From Algivirga pacifica (GTDB taxonomy: Bacteria > Bacteroidota > Bacteroidia > Cytophagales > Flammeovirgaceae): 64,000 nucleotides of DNA. The stretch lies in assembly GCF_039543525.1 (NCBI RefSeq), contig NZ_BAABJX010000052.1:1-64000 (forward strand). Direction: 5' to 3'. Position numbers and translations under genes: made by a program. Under the pieces are notes generated by a model. That model searched no databases and was not told where the DNA came from. It saw nothing but the letters and a program-made list of their open reading frames with translations. Shown here one piece after another: positions 52,388 to 62,090 of this stretch (position 1 is the first letter of the stretch; each line of letters opens with the position of its first letter).

Positions 52388-52698
52388 ATTTATTCGGTAT
52401 GACAAATTGACAAAAAGTAAATGCACCTGAGCGTCTTTCCTCAAATGCCCTAATATGCAAATTTACAAATTAGTATAAGTATTTAATAATTTTTGACAGC
52501 GAACGCAATATAATAGGTCTTAGGAGAATAATGAGGGAGATGTAATTGAAAATGGGTGTTAATCTTTGATAAATTTCAATCCTTGTTGGTATAAAATTAA
52601 TGATCTATTGTAGATCGCTTGAAAATACGTCAAAATTTTCTTGAAAAGATCTTATATTGATTTGTGTCAATTTTTAATAACCTTACTTTTAATTACGT

Positions 52699-55683
52699 AT
52701 GAAGTTACTCTCGTTACGCCTGAAAAACACTTTTTTGGGCGCCCTTGCTTTACCAATCTTATTGACTGCTTGTAATGTTTCTACCCCTTTTCAACTTTCA
52801 GAAAACTATAAGTATGACTATCAACAAGTAGAAGGAGATCCCCTAAAAGCAAAAATCTATACCCTTAAGAATGGGCTTAAAGTGTATATGAGTGTTTATA
52901 AAGATGCTCCTAGAATACAGACCTATATTGCCGTAAAGGCAGGAGGGAAGTATGATCCAGTAGAGGCTACAGGACTAGCGCACTATTTGGAACATATGAT
53001 GTTCAAGGGAACTGATGAATTCGGGACCATGAACTATGCAGAGGAAAAAGTCTTGTTAGATAGTATCGAACGTATGTTTGAGCACTATCGTACATTGGAA
53101 GATCCTAAAGAGCGGAAGGAATATTATACCTTGATTGATGAAGTATCTAATCAAGCATCCAAGCTAGCGATTGCCAATGAATACGATAAGATGGTTTCTG
53201 GTATTGGAGCTACAGGAACAAATGCCTATACCACTACAGATCGTACAGTATATATAAACGATATTCCTTCTACTTCCTTAGAAAAATGGTTGAAAATAGA
53301 AGGAGAACGTTTCAGTATGATCGTTAACCGCTTATTCCATACAGAGCTGGAGGCCGTATATGAAGAGAAGAACCGCTCCTTGGATGCTGATGGGTGGAAA
53401 GTGTATGCTGCTACATTAGAGACCATGTTTCCGACCCATAAATATGGACAGCAAACAGTGATTGGAACTATTGATCACTTGAAGAATCCTTCCATTACTG
53501 AAATTAGAAAATATTTTGATCAATATTATCGTCCGAATAATGTAGCCATTTGTTTGAGTGGAGATTTAGATCCTGACCAAACAATTGATCTGATTGAGAA
53601 ATACTTTGGCAATTGGGAAGCTAAACCGCTAGAAGAGTATACCTATCAGGAAGAAGCACCTATAAAAGAAGTCGTTGAACGAGAAGTGTTCGGCCCTGAT
53701 GCAGCTAATGTTACAGTGAACTTTCGTTTTCCGGGAGAAGCCAGCAACTCCAGGGATTTCTTGAAAATGAAGTTGTGTGACATGATTTTATCAAACTCTA
53801 AAGCAGGATTGATTGACCTGAACCTTAAGCAGAAGCAAGAAGTAGTAAGTGCAGGTTGCTACCCGATGATTATGAATGACTATACTGTACATTCATTCTA
53901 TGCAACTCCTAAGGAAGGACAAACACTGGAAGAAGCAAGAGATTTATTGTTGGGACAGATTGAGTTACTAAAACAAGGAGCATTTGAAGATTGGTTAATT
54001 GATGCGGTCATTAATGATTTTAAAAAGTCACAAATACAGCAATTCGAATCAAATTCAGCTCGTGCGAGTATGTTTGTAAGTGCCTTTACTAATGATATTC
54101 CATGGAAGGATTATGTCAATGATTTAGAGGAAATGCGTACCATTACCAAGGAAGAGTTGGTAGCCTTTGCTAATGCACAGTATGCAAAAAACTATTCAGT
54201 GATTTATAAACGAGTAGGGGAAGATCCTAATGCTCGTAAAATTGAAAAGCCAGAAATTACTAAAGTAGACCTAAATCGTGGGGTCACTTCTACTTTTTCC
54301 CAGGTATTGGATACCCTTCAAAGCAAGAAGCTGGAGCCAGTATTTTTGGCTTATGATAAGGTGATTCAAGAAGAGAAAATGAATAAGGGCGTATTGGTAC
54401 GCTATAAGCAAAATGAAGAAAATGATCTTTTCAAGCTATATTATCTGCTGGATGTCGGAAGTAATACGAACCCAACATTGAGTATGGCGGTAGAGTACCT
54501 AAAGTTTTTGGGTACGGATAAGATGTCCTCTGAGCAAATACAGAAAGAGTTTTATAAACTAGGTTGTGATTTTGGTGTGAATGTATCCTCAGATCAGGTA
54601 TATGTGTATTTGCAAGGGTTGGATGAAAATATGGAACCGGCTTTGACCTTGTTTGAAGAGTTGTTAGCAAATGCACAGCCAGATAAAGAAGCACTTTCTC
54701 TGATGGTAGCCAATAAACTCAAAATGAGAGAAGACCTGAAAAAGAACAAACGTGCTATTCTGATGCAAGGGTTAAGAAATTACGGGCTTTATGGTGCAGA
54801 CTCTCCATTGCGAAATGATCTAAGTAACCAGGAGTTACAAGAAGTAGCAGCGAACAGCTTGGTACAGATGATTCAAGGATTAACGAAAATGGAGCACAGA
54901 GTTCTATATTATGGTCCAAGAGCCTCTTCAAAAGCAATAGCAGTGCTTAATGAGTTGCATACTCTTCCAGAAACATTGACAGCTATTCCGGAGGAGAAGA
55001 AATTTGAAATGAAAGATGCTGTAGAACCAAAGGTGTATTGGACGGACTATGATATGGTACAGGCAGAAATACTGTTTTTAGCAAAAAGTGATAAGTATAC
55101 ACCAAAGCGAGAAGCGGTAGCTCGTTTGTACAATGAGTATTTTGGAGGTGGTATGGGATCGATTGTATTCCAGGAAATGAGAGAGGCACAAGGCTTGGCT
55201 TATTCCGTATACAGTATGTATGCACAAGGGAGTAAAGAAGGGAAATCAGATTATGTTTTTGCTTATGTGGGAACTCAGGCTGATAAGCTCGAAGAGTCAC
55301 TGAAAGGTATGAAGAAGTTATTAACGGATATGCCTCTGGATGAGAAGTCTTTTGAGAATGCTAAGAAATCAATGCTTAGTAAGATGGAAAGTAAGCGTAT
55401 TACAAAAGCTTCTGTTTTGTTCGATTATGAGCGTACCTTGAAAAAAGGGTTGAATCATGATATCCGCAAAGATGTCTATGAGGCGATACAAAATATGACA
55501 CTGGAAGATGTAAAAACATTCCAGGAGGAATTTGTGAAAGGGCAGAACTACACCCTATGTGTTGTGGGAGATAAAGAAAAGCTGGATTTTGAGGTATTGT
55601 CTCAGTATGGAAAAGTACAGGAGCTTTCTTTGGAAGATCTATTTGGTTTTGAGAGCCCTGAGAGAGTAGAGAAAGAACTGTAG
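52699..55683 (+). CDS. M16 family zinc metallopeptidase lipoprotein
   Basis: A 994-residue exported lipoprotein with lipobox LTAC near residue 25. The inverted zinc motif is HYLEH at residues 95-99, with the downstream Glu in LEAVYEEKNR near 217. A second M16 domain of similar shape but without the zinc site covers about 525-960, the usual active/inactive pair of long pitrilysin-type enzymes that form a clam shell around peptides. The partner domain has the R/Y pair in GLAYSVYSMYAQGSKEG near 832. It should degrade peptides in the periplasm or at the outer membrane. A terminator follows. Confidence 0.9.
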   Translation: MKLLSLRLKNTFLGALALPILLTACNVSTPFQLSENYKYDYQQVEGDPLKAKIYTLKNGLKVYMSVYKDAPRIQTYIAVKAGGKYDPVEATGLAHYLEHMMFKGTDEFGTMNYAEEKVLLDSIERMFEHYRTLEDPKERKEYYTLIDEVSNQASKLAIANEYDKMVSGIGATGTNAYTTTDRTVYINDIPSTSLEKWLKIEGERFSMIVNRLFHTELEAVYEEKNRSLDADGWKVYAATLETMFPTHKYGQQTVIGTIDHLKNPSITEIRKYFDQYYRPNNVAICLSGDLDPDQTIDLIEKYFGNWEAKPLEEYTYQEEAPIKEVVEREVFGPDAANVTVNFRFPGEASNSRDFLKMKLCDMILSNSKAGLIDLNLKQKQEVVSAGCYPMIMNDYTVHSFYATPKEGQTLEEARDLLLGQIELLKQGAFEDWLIDAVINDFKKSQIQQFESNSARASMFVSAFTNDIPWKDYVNDLEEMRTITKEELVAFANAQYAKNYSVIYKRVGEDPNARKIEKPEITKVDLNRGVTSTFSQVLDTLQSKKLEPVFLAYDKVIQEEKMNKGVLVRYKQNEENDLFKLYYLLDVGSNTNPTLSMAVEYLKFLGTDKMSSEQIQKEFYKLGCDFGVNVSSDQVYVYLQGLDENMEPALTLFEELLANAQPDKEALSLMVANKLKMREDLKKNKRAILMQGLRNYGLYGADSPLRNDLSNQELQEVAANSLVQMIQGLTKMEHRVLYYGPRASSKAIAVLNELHTLPETLTAIPEEKKFEMKDAVEPKVYWTDYDMVQAEILFLAKSDKYTPKREAVARLYNEYFGGGMGSIVFQEMREAQGLAYSVYSMYAQGSKEGKSDYVFAYVGTQADKLEESLKGMKKLLTDMPLDEKSFENAKKSMLSKMESKRITKASVLFDYERTLKKGLNHDIRKDVYEAIQNMTLEDVKTFQEEFVKGQNYTLCVVGDKEKLDFEVLSQYGKVQELSLEDLFGFESPERVEKEL

Positions 55684-55695
55684 CGGTATGAACAT

Positions 55696-55729
55696 AAAAA
55701 AAGGCAAGCATTACTGCTTGCCTTTTTTT
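55696..55729. terminator. Bidirectional terminator after the M16 gene
   Basis: A stem with core GGCAAGCA/TGCTTGCC and A and T runs on both sides, at 55700-55710 and 55715-55725. It separates the M16 gene from the converging lipoprotein gene. Confidence 0.85.
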
Positions 55730-55752
55730 GCCCCTTAAAATAGTTGTGCAAC

Positions 55753-56655
55753 TTATTGTTGAACGATTACCTCGATATCAATTTGATCATCTTGGTTAAA
55801 GGTACCAGTGATAGATGTTACTCTTACAAGACCATATTTACTACCTCCATCTTTATTTTCATCGGTCATAAAAGCAAAAATGTTTCCTACTTCTAGATTG
55901 GTGATGATTCCTGTAGCTTCTGTATCTGCAGAAACATAAGCAGCTTCAATTAAGTCTCCATCGTTTTCTGTTAGTTCATCAAAACCTTCAAAATCGTTCA
56001 CTAATTTGAACATTGTAGCATTTAATGTACCCCAAGCAGATAGATCAGAGAATAGTGTAGGATAATTGACTGGAGCTGAGATAGAAGCATTATCAGTAGC
56101 GCCATAGTAGTAGCCAAAGTCAATAGTAGAAGAAACTGGATCAGGAGTGTTCTCAACTTCGTCTCTTGAGTATGTTTCATTGCTACTGCTAGAGTAGAAT
56201 GTCTCAGTAGAAGTATCTCCTTGAAGAGGAACAAACAATAATACTTGCGAATATCTCATTGCAGGTACAGCTACTTTCTCCACAGTTACCATAATAGAAT
56301 CAACACTCATTAGACCTTCTGTGTCTGTCGCTTCTACAGTGAAAGTAAAGACACCTGCTGATTCTGTAATTATTTCATAAGCGAAAGATTCACTAGTGAT
56401 AGGTCCACTTACGCCAACATTATCTACTTCTGTAGAGTTTCCAGTGGAGTCCGTAATAGTAACAACATAGCCAGTCAACTCGTTAGGAGCTTCAATAGTA
56501 CCTTCGACAGTAATTGTATCACCTACAGTGAACGTCTGGTTGTCTGCAGTAGTAATAGATACAACCGGTGCATCTGTTGTTGGATCTGTGTCATCATCAC
56601 AGCTCATTCCGAAAAATACAAGTGATAAGAGAATTAATGCGTTTAGTCTTTTCAT
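55753..56655 (-). CDS. Lipoprotein with N-terminal Ig-like (PKD/cadherin-type) domain
   Basis: A 300-residue lipoprotein with lipobox GMSC near residue 18, followed by an acidic DDDTDPTTDAP linker. An Ig-like beta sandwich (about 30-125) contains VGDTITVEGTIEAP and FTFTVEATDTEGL, as in DUF4625/PKD-like domains. The C-terminal half is Ser/Thr/Asp-rich with FGYYYGATDN near 180 and no catalytic motif; similar domains are found in adhesion- and binding-type surface lipoproteins. The ligand is unknown. Confidence 0.7.
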   Translation of the reverse strand: MKRLNALILLSLVFFGMSCDDDTDPTTDAPVVSITTADNQTFTVGDTITVEGTIEAPNELTGYVVTITDSTGNSTEVDNVGVSGPITSESFAYEIITESAGVFTFTVEATDTEGLMSVDSIMVTVEKVAVPAMRYSQVLLFVPLQGDTSTETFYSSSSNETYSRDEVENTPDPVSSTIDFGYYYGATDNASISAPVNYPTLFSDLSAWGTLNATMFKLVNDFEGFDELTENDGDLIEAAYVSADTEATGIITNLEVGNIFAFMTDENKDGGSKYGLVRVTSITGTFNQDDQIDIEVIVQQ

Positions 56656-56879
56656 TTTTAATAAAGGTTATTCGTTTTTTTGTTGGGATCACGAGCGTGA
56701 TCATTTATTAGCTACGGGTATTCCAGGTTTATTTAAGGGGGAAGGTTGGAATCCAAATTGAGTACATAAATACTACATTCGTCAGATTACTCAAAGCTTT
56801 TTTTATAAGGAATATTATAGAAATGATAGATGGACGATTTTTTTGTCATTTTACTAATAAAATTGTTCTCTAGGGTACG

Positions 56880-57410
56880 TTAAAAAACATATCCGAAACT
56901 TATCCCTCCTCTTCCTTGTACAGAAACCCAAGGATCATAAACAGAGCTATAGGAACTAATGCCACTATAGATTTCAATACCGAAATGTTTCTTGATGACC
57001 CATTCATAACCAGCTTGTATCCCATATCCCGTCTGTATTGAAGAAGGTTTTTGTGTAATGGTAGATGCAAGTTTGAGGTTGCTAACGGGATCACCATGAG
57101 TGGCTTTCGAGAACGGTGTGCGTATATGAATAGATGGTCCCAAATAAAATCCTTTTAAGCTGTAATCTCTCTTATGAAATCGAAAACGATAGGCCAGTTC
57201 TAGTCGCTTCATACTGACATTAGGATGTGGTAAAAAATCGACTATAGCCGCAATCGATGATTTCTTTCCTATAAGTTGTTCAAAGCCTATGCCAATATCA
57301 TAGCCTCCAGCACTATTCAACCCAGTAGAAGCTTTGATGGCCTTAGGTTTTTGTTGGGCATAAGTATTCAACGTGCTGAATAGTAGTAAGAGGTAGAAAA
57401 GGTATCTCAT
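56880..57410 (-). CDS. Small outer-membrane beta-barrel protein
   Basis: A 176-residue protein with a signal peptide (1-20, ending NTYAQ) and eight alternating amphipathic strands ending with Phe (GGISFGYVF), the outer-membrane barrel terminus. GYDIGIGFEQLIG and GIQAGYEWVIKKHFGIEIY are typical barrel strands. No function can be given. I prefer the ATG at 57410 because it begins the signal peptide; an upstream in-frame ATG at 57446 would add 12 polar residues. Confidence 0.75.
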   Translation of the reverse strand: MRYLFYLLLLFSTLNTYAQQKPKAIKASTGLNSAGGYDIGIGFEQLIGKKSSIAAIVDFLPHPNVSMKRLELAYRFRFHKRDYSLKGFYLGPSIHIRTPFSKATHGDPVSNLKLASTITQKPSSIQTGYGIQAGYEWVIKKHFGIEIYSGISSYSSVYDPWVSVQGRGGISFGYVF

Positions 57411-57635
57411 TGTAGATCTGTTAGTTGAGTTATTATAAGAATTCATGTCTTTATAAAGGACACTTTATATGTTAAGATTGTCGATTTTATGGTGAAAAAA
57501 ATTAAGATTATGTAACAATGTGGCAGGGGATACTGAGACTGTGTTATTGCAGGGATTTGAAAATATTACTTATTGGAAAATTCTTTATCATCACTTACTT
57601 TTGATCGTTTTTCAACCAACCAATCAACTTTTTTG

Positions 57636-58838
57636 ATGAATTATTTTTATGGAGTATTGATTTTATCAATACTGTGTGCCTTAAATACAAATGCACAACG
57701 TTTAACCTATAAGGAAGGATACCTAGTTACGATCGATTTGGACACTTTAAAAGGAGCAATCCAATTTGATGATCAATCGCTTGAACATAGTTGTCTATTG
57801 AAGAGTCCTCAAGTCAAAGGAGTGCAAGAATTAAAAGCGTCTAGTGTAAAAGAAATATCCTTAAATGATGGAAGTTTCTTTCTTTCAGACTCTTCTATAG
57901 TAAAGGGAACTTATCAATTTGTAGAAGTACTTGTACAGGGAGAGGCATCTCTTTATAAGCAAAAATCAGATTTTTATATTCAGAAGTATGATGGAAAGTA
58001 TCACTTACTCAATACGTTTCAAAGTAATGTAAACAACCTACAGAAAGTTAAGTCTATTCGACATAGAGGAGTCTTAAAGGTATTGATGAAGGATTGCCCT
58101 GAGGTCCAAAAGCAAATCGATAAATGTATTGTCAGTGAGGAATCATTAGTCCAAGTAGTAGCTGCTTATAATCAACATCAGGGAGAGGCTTTTAAAGTAT
58201 ATAAGGAACATATACCATGGAATGTGATAAATTTATCTTTTGGGGTAAGTTATCAACAAGAGAGACTTTCTTTCAATTCATCGACTGAGTACTCAGGCTT
58301 TATCTTCAAGGGAGATTATAGACCTCAGCAGGTTATGGTACCTTTTGTACAAGCGAACCTCTATTTTCCTAGAAAAACTCCTTTTCTATCATTTGTTGTT
58401 CGAGGTGAGTTCTTTACTGCAAAATATTATTCCACAGAAACAGTAACTAGTAATGGTAGCAGAGTTGTTCATGAAGCCTTGTTTAATTTTCATAGGATAA
58501 GAGTACCTTTAGGAGTTCAATACGATGTTTTAAATACTAAGAATACTCATTTATATACAAGTGGAGGAATCACTGCAGGTATCTTATTTCCTATTAAAGA
58601 TAAAGAGTATCTTTATTCCTGGAAAAATGATGAAAAGCTTTATTATCCAAATTATGAACCTAAGCGATCAGAGCTAGGTTTTTGGTTAACGATTGGTATA
58701 AGTAGAAAAATATATAAAGAACATTCTCTATATATTGAAAGTAGGTATTTGAGAACTAATGGTATTACGAACTCTGATAGCAATAAGTATCCATCCAGTA
58801 TTTCTAATGGAAGCTTATCTTTAGGATATCGAATCTAA
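57636..58838 (+). CDS. Outer-membrane beta-barrel protein with N-terminal globular domain
   Basis: A 400-residue protein with a signal peptide (1-21, ending NTNAQ). An N-terminal domain (about 22-190) begins LTYKEGYLVTIDLDTLKGAI, a pattern seen at the start of several Bacteroidota surface proteins; a C-terminal barrel follows from about 205 and ends LSLGYRI. The function is unknown. I use the ATG at 57636; an in-frame TTG at 57573 gives a polar leader. It converges with the str operon at a terminator and is divergent from the small barrel gene. Confidence 0.72.
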   Translation: MNYFYGVLILSILCALNTNAQRLTYKEGYLVTIDLDTLKGAIQFDDQSLEHSCLLKSPQVKGVQELKASSVKEISLNDGSFFLSDSSIVKGTYQFVEVLVQGEASLYKQKSDFYIQKYDGKYHLLNTFQSNVNNLQKVKSIRHRGVLKVLMKDCPEVQKQIDKCIVSEESLVQVVAAYNQHQGEAFKVYKEHIPWNVINLSFGVSYQQERLSFNSSTEYSGFIFKGDYRPQQVMVPFVQANLYFPRKTPFLSFVVRGEFFTAKYYSTETVTSNGSRVVHEALFNFHRIRVPLGVQYDVLNTKNTHLYTSGGITAGILFPIKDKEYLYSWKNDEKLYYPNYEPKRSELGFWLTIGISRKIYKEHSLYIESRYLRTNGITNSDSNKYPSSISNGSLSLGYRI

Positions 58839-58862
58839 AACTCATTCAGTATCAATAGAATA

Positions 58863-58900
58863 AAAAAAACTCCCTTCGTCTTACGACCAAGGGAGTTTTT
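58863..58900. terminator. Terminator of the str operon, bidirectional
   Basis: A stem with core AACTCCCTT/AAGGGAGTT and A and T runs on both sides. On the minus strand it ends transcription 22 nt after rpsJ; on the plus strand it follows the barrel gene. Confidence 0.85.
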
Positions 58901-58921
58901 ATATATCCTAAAACGATAAAA

Positions 58922-59227
58922 TCAAACTTTGATTTCTACGTCAACACCGCTAGGAAGCTCCAATTTCATCAAAGCGTCTACTGTCTTTGGAGAAGTAGGG
59001 AAGATATCTACCAAACGCTTGTAAGTACAAAGTTGGAACTGCTCTCTCGCTTTCTTGTTTACGTGTGGTGATTTCAACACAGTAAACTTCTCTTTTCTTG
59101 TTGGCAATGGAATAGGACCACTAACAACAGCTCCTGTTTTCTTAACCGCCTCTACGATTTTAACGGCAGACTTATCAACCAACGTGTGGTCGTAAGACTT
59201 AAGTTTGATTCTGATCTTTTGTGTCAT
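58922..59227 (-). CDS. rpsJ: 30S ribosomal protein S10
   Basis: A 101-residue protein of the 30S head, also part of antitermination complexes (NusE). IRIKLKSYDHTLVDKSA and VVSGPIPLPTRKEKFTVL with SPHVNKKAREQF are the family segments. It follows fusA by 143 bp and is followed by a terminator, so here it is the last gene of the str operon and is cut off from the L3-L4-L23 genes that usually come next. The gap to fusA carries heptad array K. Confidence 0.96.
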   Translation of the reverse strand: MTQKIRIKLKSYDHTLVDKSAVKIVEAVKKTGAVVSGPIPLPTRKEKFTVLKSPHVNKKAREQFQLCTYKRLVDIFPTSPKTVDALMKLELPSGVDVEIKV

Positions 59228-59319
59228 CGTCTTAAATAAAATAATGTATCAGCCGTCCGCTGATGTGATTATGGATTGATAAAAATAACCTACCAAAGGA
59301 TTTCCATAATATACACCCC

Positions 59320-59362
59320 TTAGTAGTTGTTAGCTGCTAGTGACTAGGCACTAGCAACTAAC
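59320..59362. repeat. Heptad array K inside the str operon
   Basis: Six units (TTAGTAG, TTGTTAG, CTGCTAG, TGACTAG, GCACTAG, CAACTAA), all with a TAG/TAA end. Arms 59329-59342 and 59349-59362 pair over 14 bp with two wobbles or mismatches, so the fusA-rpsJ mRNA would carry a hairpin 9 nt after the fusA stop. Confidence 0.7.
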
Positions 59363-59370
59363 ATCTATGA

Positions 59371-61515
59371 TTATTGTCCTTTTGCTTCTTTGATTACGTC
59401 CTCAGCAATGTTTCTTGGCACCTCTGCATAGTGAGAGAATGTCAAGGTTGCTGCTGCACGACCTGAAGTCAAAGTACGAAGGTCAGTTACATAACCGAAC
59501 AACTCTGACAATGGAACGTCACCGTTGATCGCTACTGCACCACCTGTTCTTGTCTCCTGTCCTTTAGGTAGACCACGACGACGGTTCAAGTCACCGATTA
59601 CCGCACCAGTGTACTCGTCTGGAGTGATGATCTCTACCTTCATTACTGGCTCAAGAATGATCGGGTTACATCTCTTAGCAGCTTCTTTGAAACCTAGCTT
59701 CGCAGCCAACTCGAAAGAAAGTGCATCTGAATCGACCTGGTGGAATGATCCGAAGAACAATCTCACACGCATCGCCTCGATAGGGTAACCTGCCTGGATA
59801 CCGTTCTCCATTGCTGCTGCGAAACCTTTTTGTACTGCAGGGATGAATTCCTTAGGGATAACACCACCTTTGATTTCGTCAACAAACTGAAGACCGTTCT
59901 CCACGATGCCATCCTCATTTGGCTCAGCTGGCATAAGTTCGAACTGGATGTCTGCGAACTTACCTTTACCACCTGTTTGCTTCTTGAAGACCTCTCTGTG
60001 CTCGATAGAACCGTTGATTGCCTCACGGTAAGCTACCTGAGGAGCACCTTGGTTGATCTCAACATTGAATTCACGTCTTAGACGGTCAATGATGATCTCC
60101 AAGTGAAGCTCACCCATACCTCTCAATACAGTCTGACCAGTTTCCTCGTCAGTTTTGAAAGTAAGTGTTGGATCCTCTTCTACCAACTTGATCAATGCGT
60201 TTTGCATTTTGTCCAAGTCAGCTTGCTTCTTAGGCTCAACTGCGATACCGATTACTGGCTCAGGGAAAGACATTTCCTCAAGGATGATTGGGTTGTCCAT
60301 ATCAGATAGGGAGTCACCAGTCTTGATGTCTTTGAAACCAACACCTGCACAGATATCACCAGCTTCTACGAAGTCGATAGCGTTTTGCTTGTTAGAGTGC
60401 ATCTGCATCAAACGAGAGATACGCTCTTTCTTGCCGTTACGGTTGTTACGTACGTAAGAACCAGACTCTAGTTTACCAGAGTAAACTCTCATGAAGCAAA
60501 GACGACCTACGAATGGGTCAGTTGCAATCTTAAACGCCAATGCAGCGAATGGCTCATTCACATCTGCCTTTCTAGTGATAGCCTCACCAGTGTCAGGGTG
60601 TGTACCTTCAGTATCTGGAAGATCCAATGGAGAAGGTAGGTAAGAACATACTGCATCAAGAAGTGCCTGAACACCTTTGTTTTTAAATGCAGAACCACAA
60701 AGTACTGGAGAGAATGACATATCCAATACTGCTGCACGTACCGCTGCTTTGATCTCAGCTTCAGTGATTGAATCTGGATCCTCGAAGAATTTCTCCATCA
60801 ACGCTTCGTCATATGCAGAAACTTCCTCGATCAAGTGAGTTCTCCACTCCTCTACATCGTCAGCGATGTCTGCAGGAATATCGATTACTTCGTAAGTAAA
60901 GCCTTGGTCAGCATCGTTCCAAACGATCGCTTTGTTAGTAACCAAGTCAACCACACCTTTGAACCCTTCCTCAGCACCGATTGGTACTTGCAAAGGAACT
61001 GGGTTAGCACCTAGTTTCTCCTTGATTGTTTTCACAGCCTTGAAGAAGTCAGCACCAGCACGGTCCATTTTGTTTACGAAACAGATACGAGGAACCCCGT
61101 AAGTGTCCGCTTGTCTCCATACAGTCTCAGACTGAGGCTCTACCCCAGATACCGCACAGAAAAGAGCAACTGCACCGTCCAATACACGAAGAGAACGCTC
61201 TACCTCAACAGTAAAGTCTACGTGACCAGGAGTATCGATGATGTTGATTTTATAATCTTCTGTGTCAGCAATTCTTTGACCTTGCTGAGTTGGGTAACCC
61301 CAAGTAGTGGTAGTCGCAGCAGAAGTAATTGTGATACCTCTTTCCTGCTCCTGCTCCATCCAGTCCATAGTCGCTGCACCATCGTGTACCTCACCAATTT
61401 TGTGAGATTTACCCGTATAGTACAGGATACGTTCTGTAGTAGTAGTCTTACCGGCATCAATGTGAGCCATGATACCGATATTTCTTTGGTGTGTAAGATT
61501 GATTTTCTTTGCCAC
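59371..61515 (-). CDS. fusA: Translation elongation factor G
   Basis: A 714-residue GTPase that moves tRNAs and mRNA through the ribosome. G1 is AHIDAGKTTTTER near residues 17-29, switch I ERGITITSAATTTTW near 59, G3 DTPGHVDF near 90 and G4 VNKMDRAGADF near 144. Domains II-V follow, with GEGM-like RGMGELHLEIIIDRL near 470 and VIGDLNRRRGLPKG near 640. The start is GTG, which gives the family N-terminus AKKINLTHQRNIGIM. It is translated 6 nt after rpsG. Confidence 0.97.
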   Translation of the reverse strand: MAKKINLTHQRNIGIMAHIDAGKTTTTERILYYTGKSHKIGEVHDGAATMDWMEQEQERGITITSAATTTTWGYPTQQGQRIADTEDYKINIIDTPGHVDFTVEVERSLRVLDGAVALFCAVSGVEPQSETVWRQADTYGVPRICFVNKMDRAGADFFKAVKTIKEKLGANPVPLQVPIGAEEGFKGVVDLVTNKAIVWNDADQGFTYEVIDIPADIADDVEEWRTHLIEEVSAYDEALMEKFFEDPDSITEAEIKAAVRAAVLDMSFSPVLCGSAFKNKGVQALLDAVCSYLPSPLDLPDTEGTHPDTGEAITRKADVNEPFAALAFKIATDPFVGRLCFMRVYSGKLESGSYVRNNRNGKKERISRLMQMHSNKQNAIDFVEAGDICAGVGFKDIKTGDSLSDMDNPIILEEMSFPEPVIGIAVEPKKQADLDKMQNALIKLVEEDPTLTFKTDEETGQTVLRGMGELHLEIIIDRLRREFNVEINQGAPQVAYREAINGSIEHREVFKKQTGGKGKFADIQFELMPAEPNEDGIVENGLQFVDEIKGGVIPKEFIPAVQKGFAAAMENGIQAGYPIEAMRVRLFFGSFHQVDSDALSFELAAKLGFKEAAKRCNPIILEPVMKVEIITPDEYTGAVIGDLNRRRGLPKGQETRTGGAVAINGDVPLSELFGYVTDLRTLTSGRAAATLTFSHYAEVPRNIAEDVIKEAKGQ

Positions 61516-61521
61516 TGTTTA

Positions 61522-62004
61522 TTAGAATCTAAAGTGAGAAAATGCTTTGTTTGCTTCTGCCATTCTGTGAGTATCATCCTTCTTCTTCACTGCAGCACCT
61601 TCACCTCTTGATGCAGCCATGATCTCACCAGCCAATCTCTCCATCATGGTTTTCTCGTTACGCTTTCTAGCGAACGTGATTAACCATTTCATACCCAATG
61701 ATTGCTTACGCTCTGGACGAACTTCCAAAGGAACCTGGAAAGTTGCACCACCAACTCTTCTTGATTTCACCTCAACACCTGGCATGATGTTTCCTAGTGC
61801 TTTCTTGAAGATGTCAAGTCCGTTCACTTTCTCCTCGCCTTTGTTCATTCTTTCTTCGATAAGCGCTAGCGCATCGTAGAAAATGCTGTAAGCGATGCTT
61901 TTCTTCCCGTCCAACATCAAGTTGTTAACGAATTTAGTAACCATCGTGTCACCAAATTTTGGATCAGGAAGTACGTATCTTTTTTTAGGTTTTGCCTTTC
62001 TCAT
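61522..62004 (-). CDS. rpsG: 30S ribosomal protein S7
   Basis: A 160-residue 16S rRNA-binding protein that organises the 30S head. MRKAKPKKRYVLPDPKFGDTM is the family start and LMLDGKKSIAYSIFYDALALIEE and EVKSRRVGGATFQVPLEV are conserved rRNA contacts. It is the second gene of the str operon, 86 bp after rpsL and 6 bp before fusA, so it is translated with fusA. Confidence 0.97.
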   Translation of the reverse strand: MRKAKPKKRYVLPDPKFGDTMVTKFVNNLMLDGKKSIAYSIFYDALALIEERMNKGEEKVNGLDIFKKALGNIMPGVEVKSRRVGGATFQVPLEVRPERKQSLGMKWLITFARKRNEKTMMERLAGEIMAASRGEGAAVKKKDDTHRMAEANKAFSHFRF

Positions 62005-62090
62005 TGTTTTTAAAACTTTATGCTGCCTTTACTATAAAATTCTTCAAGGCTGCTGCGGTTAAATGAATTGTTCCGTTAAAGAAATTGCGA

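Noticed and set aside
51924..52430. Plus-strand frame of 168 codons opposite the 5' part of secA
   Set aside because: Antisense shadow of a conserved gene; Ser/Leu-rich with no domain.
52388..52444. N-terminal extension of SecA from a TTG codon
   Set aside because: The ATG at 52387 gives the family N-terminus; the extension has no similarity to known SecA starts.
61111..61611. Plus-strand frame of 166 codons opposite fusA and rpsG
   Set aside because: Antisense to two highly conserved genes; no start context or domain.
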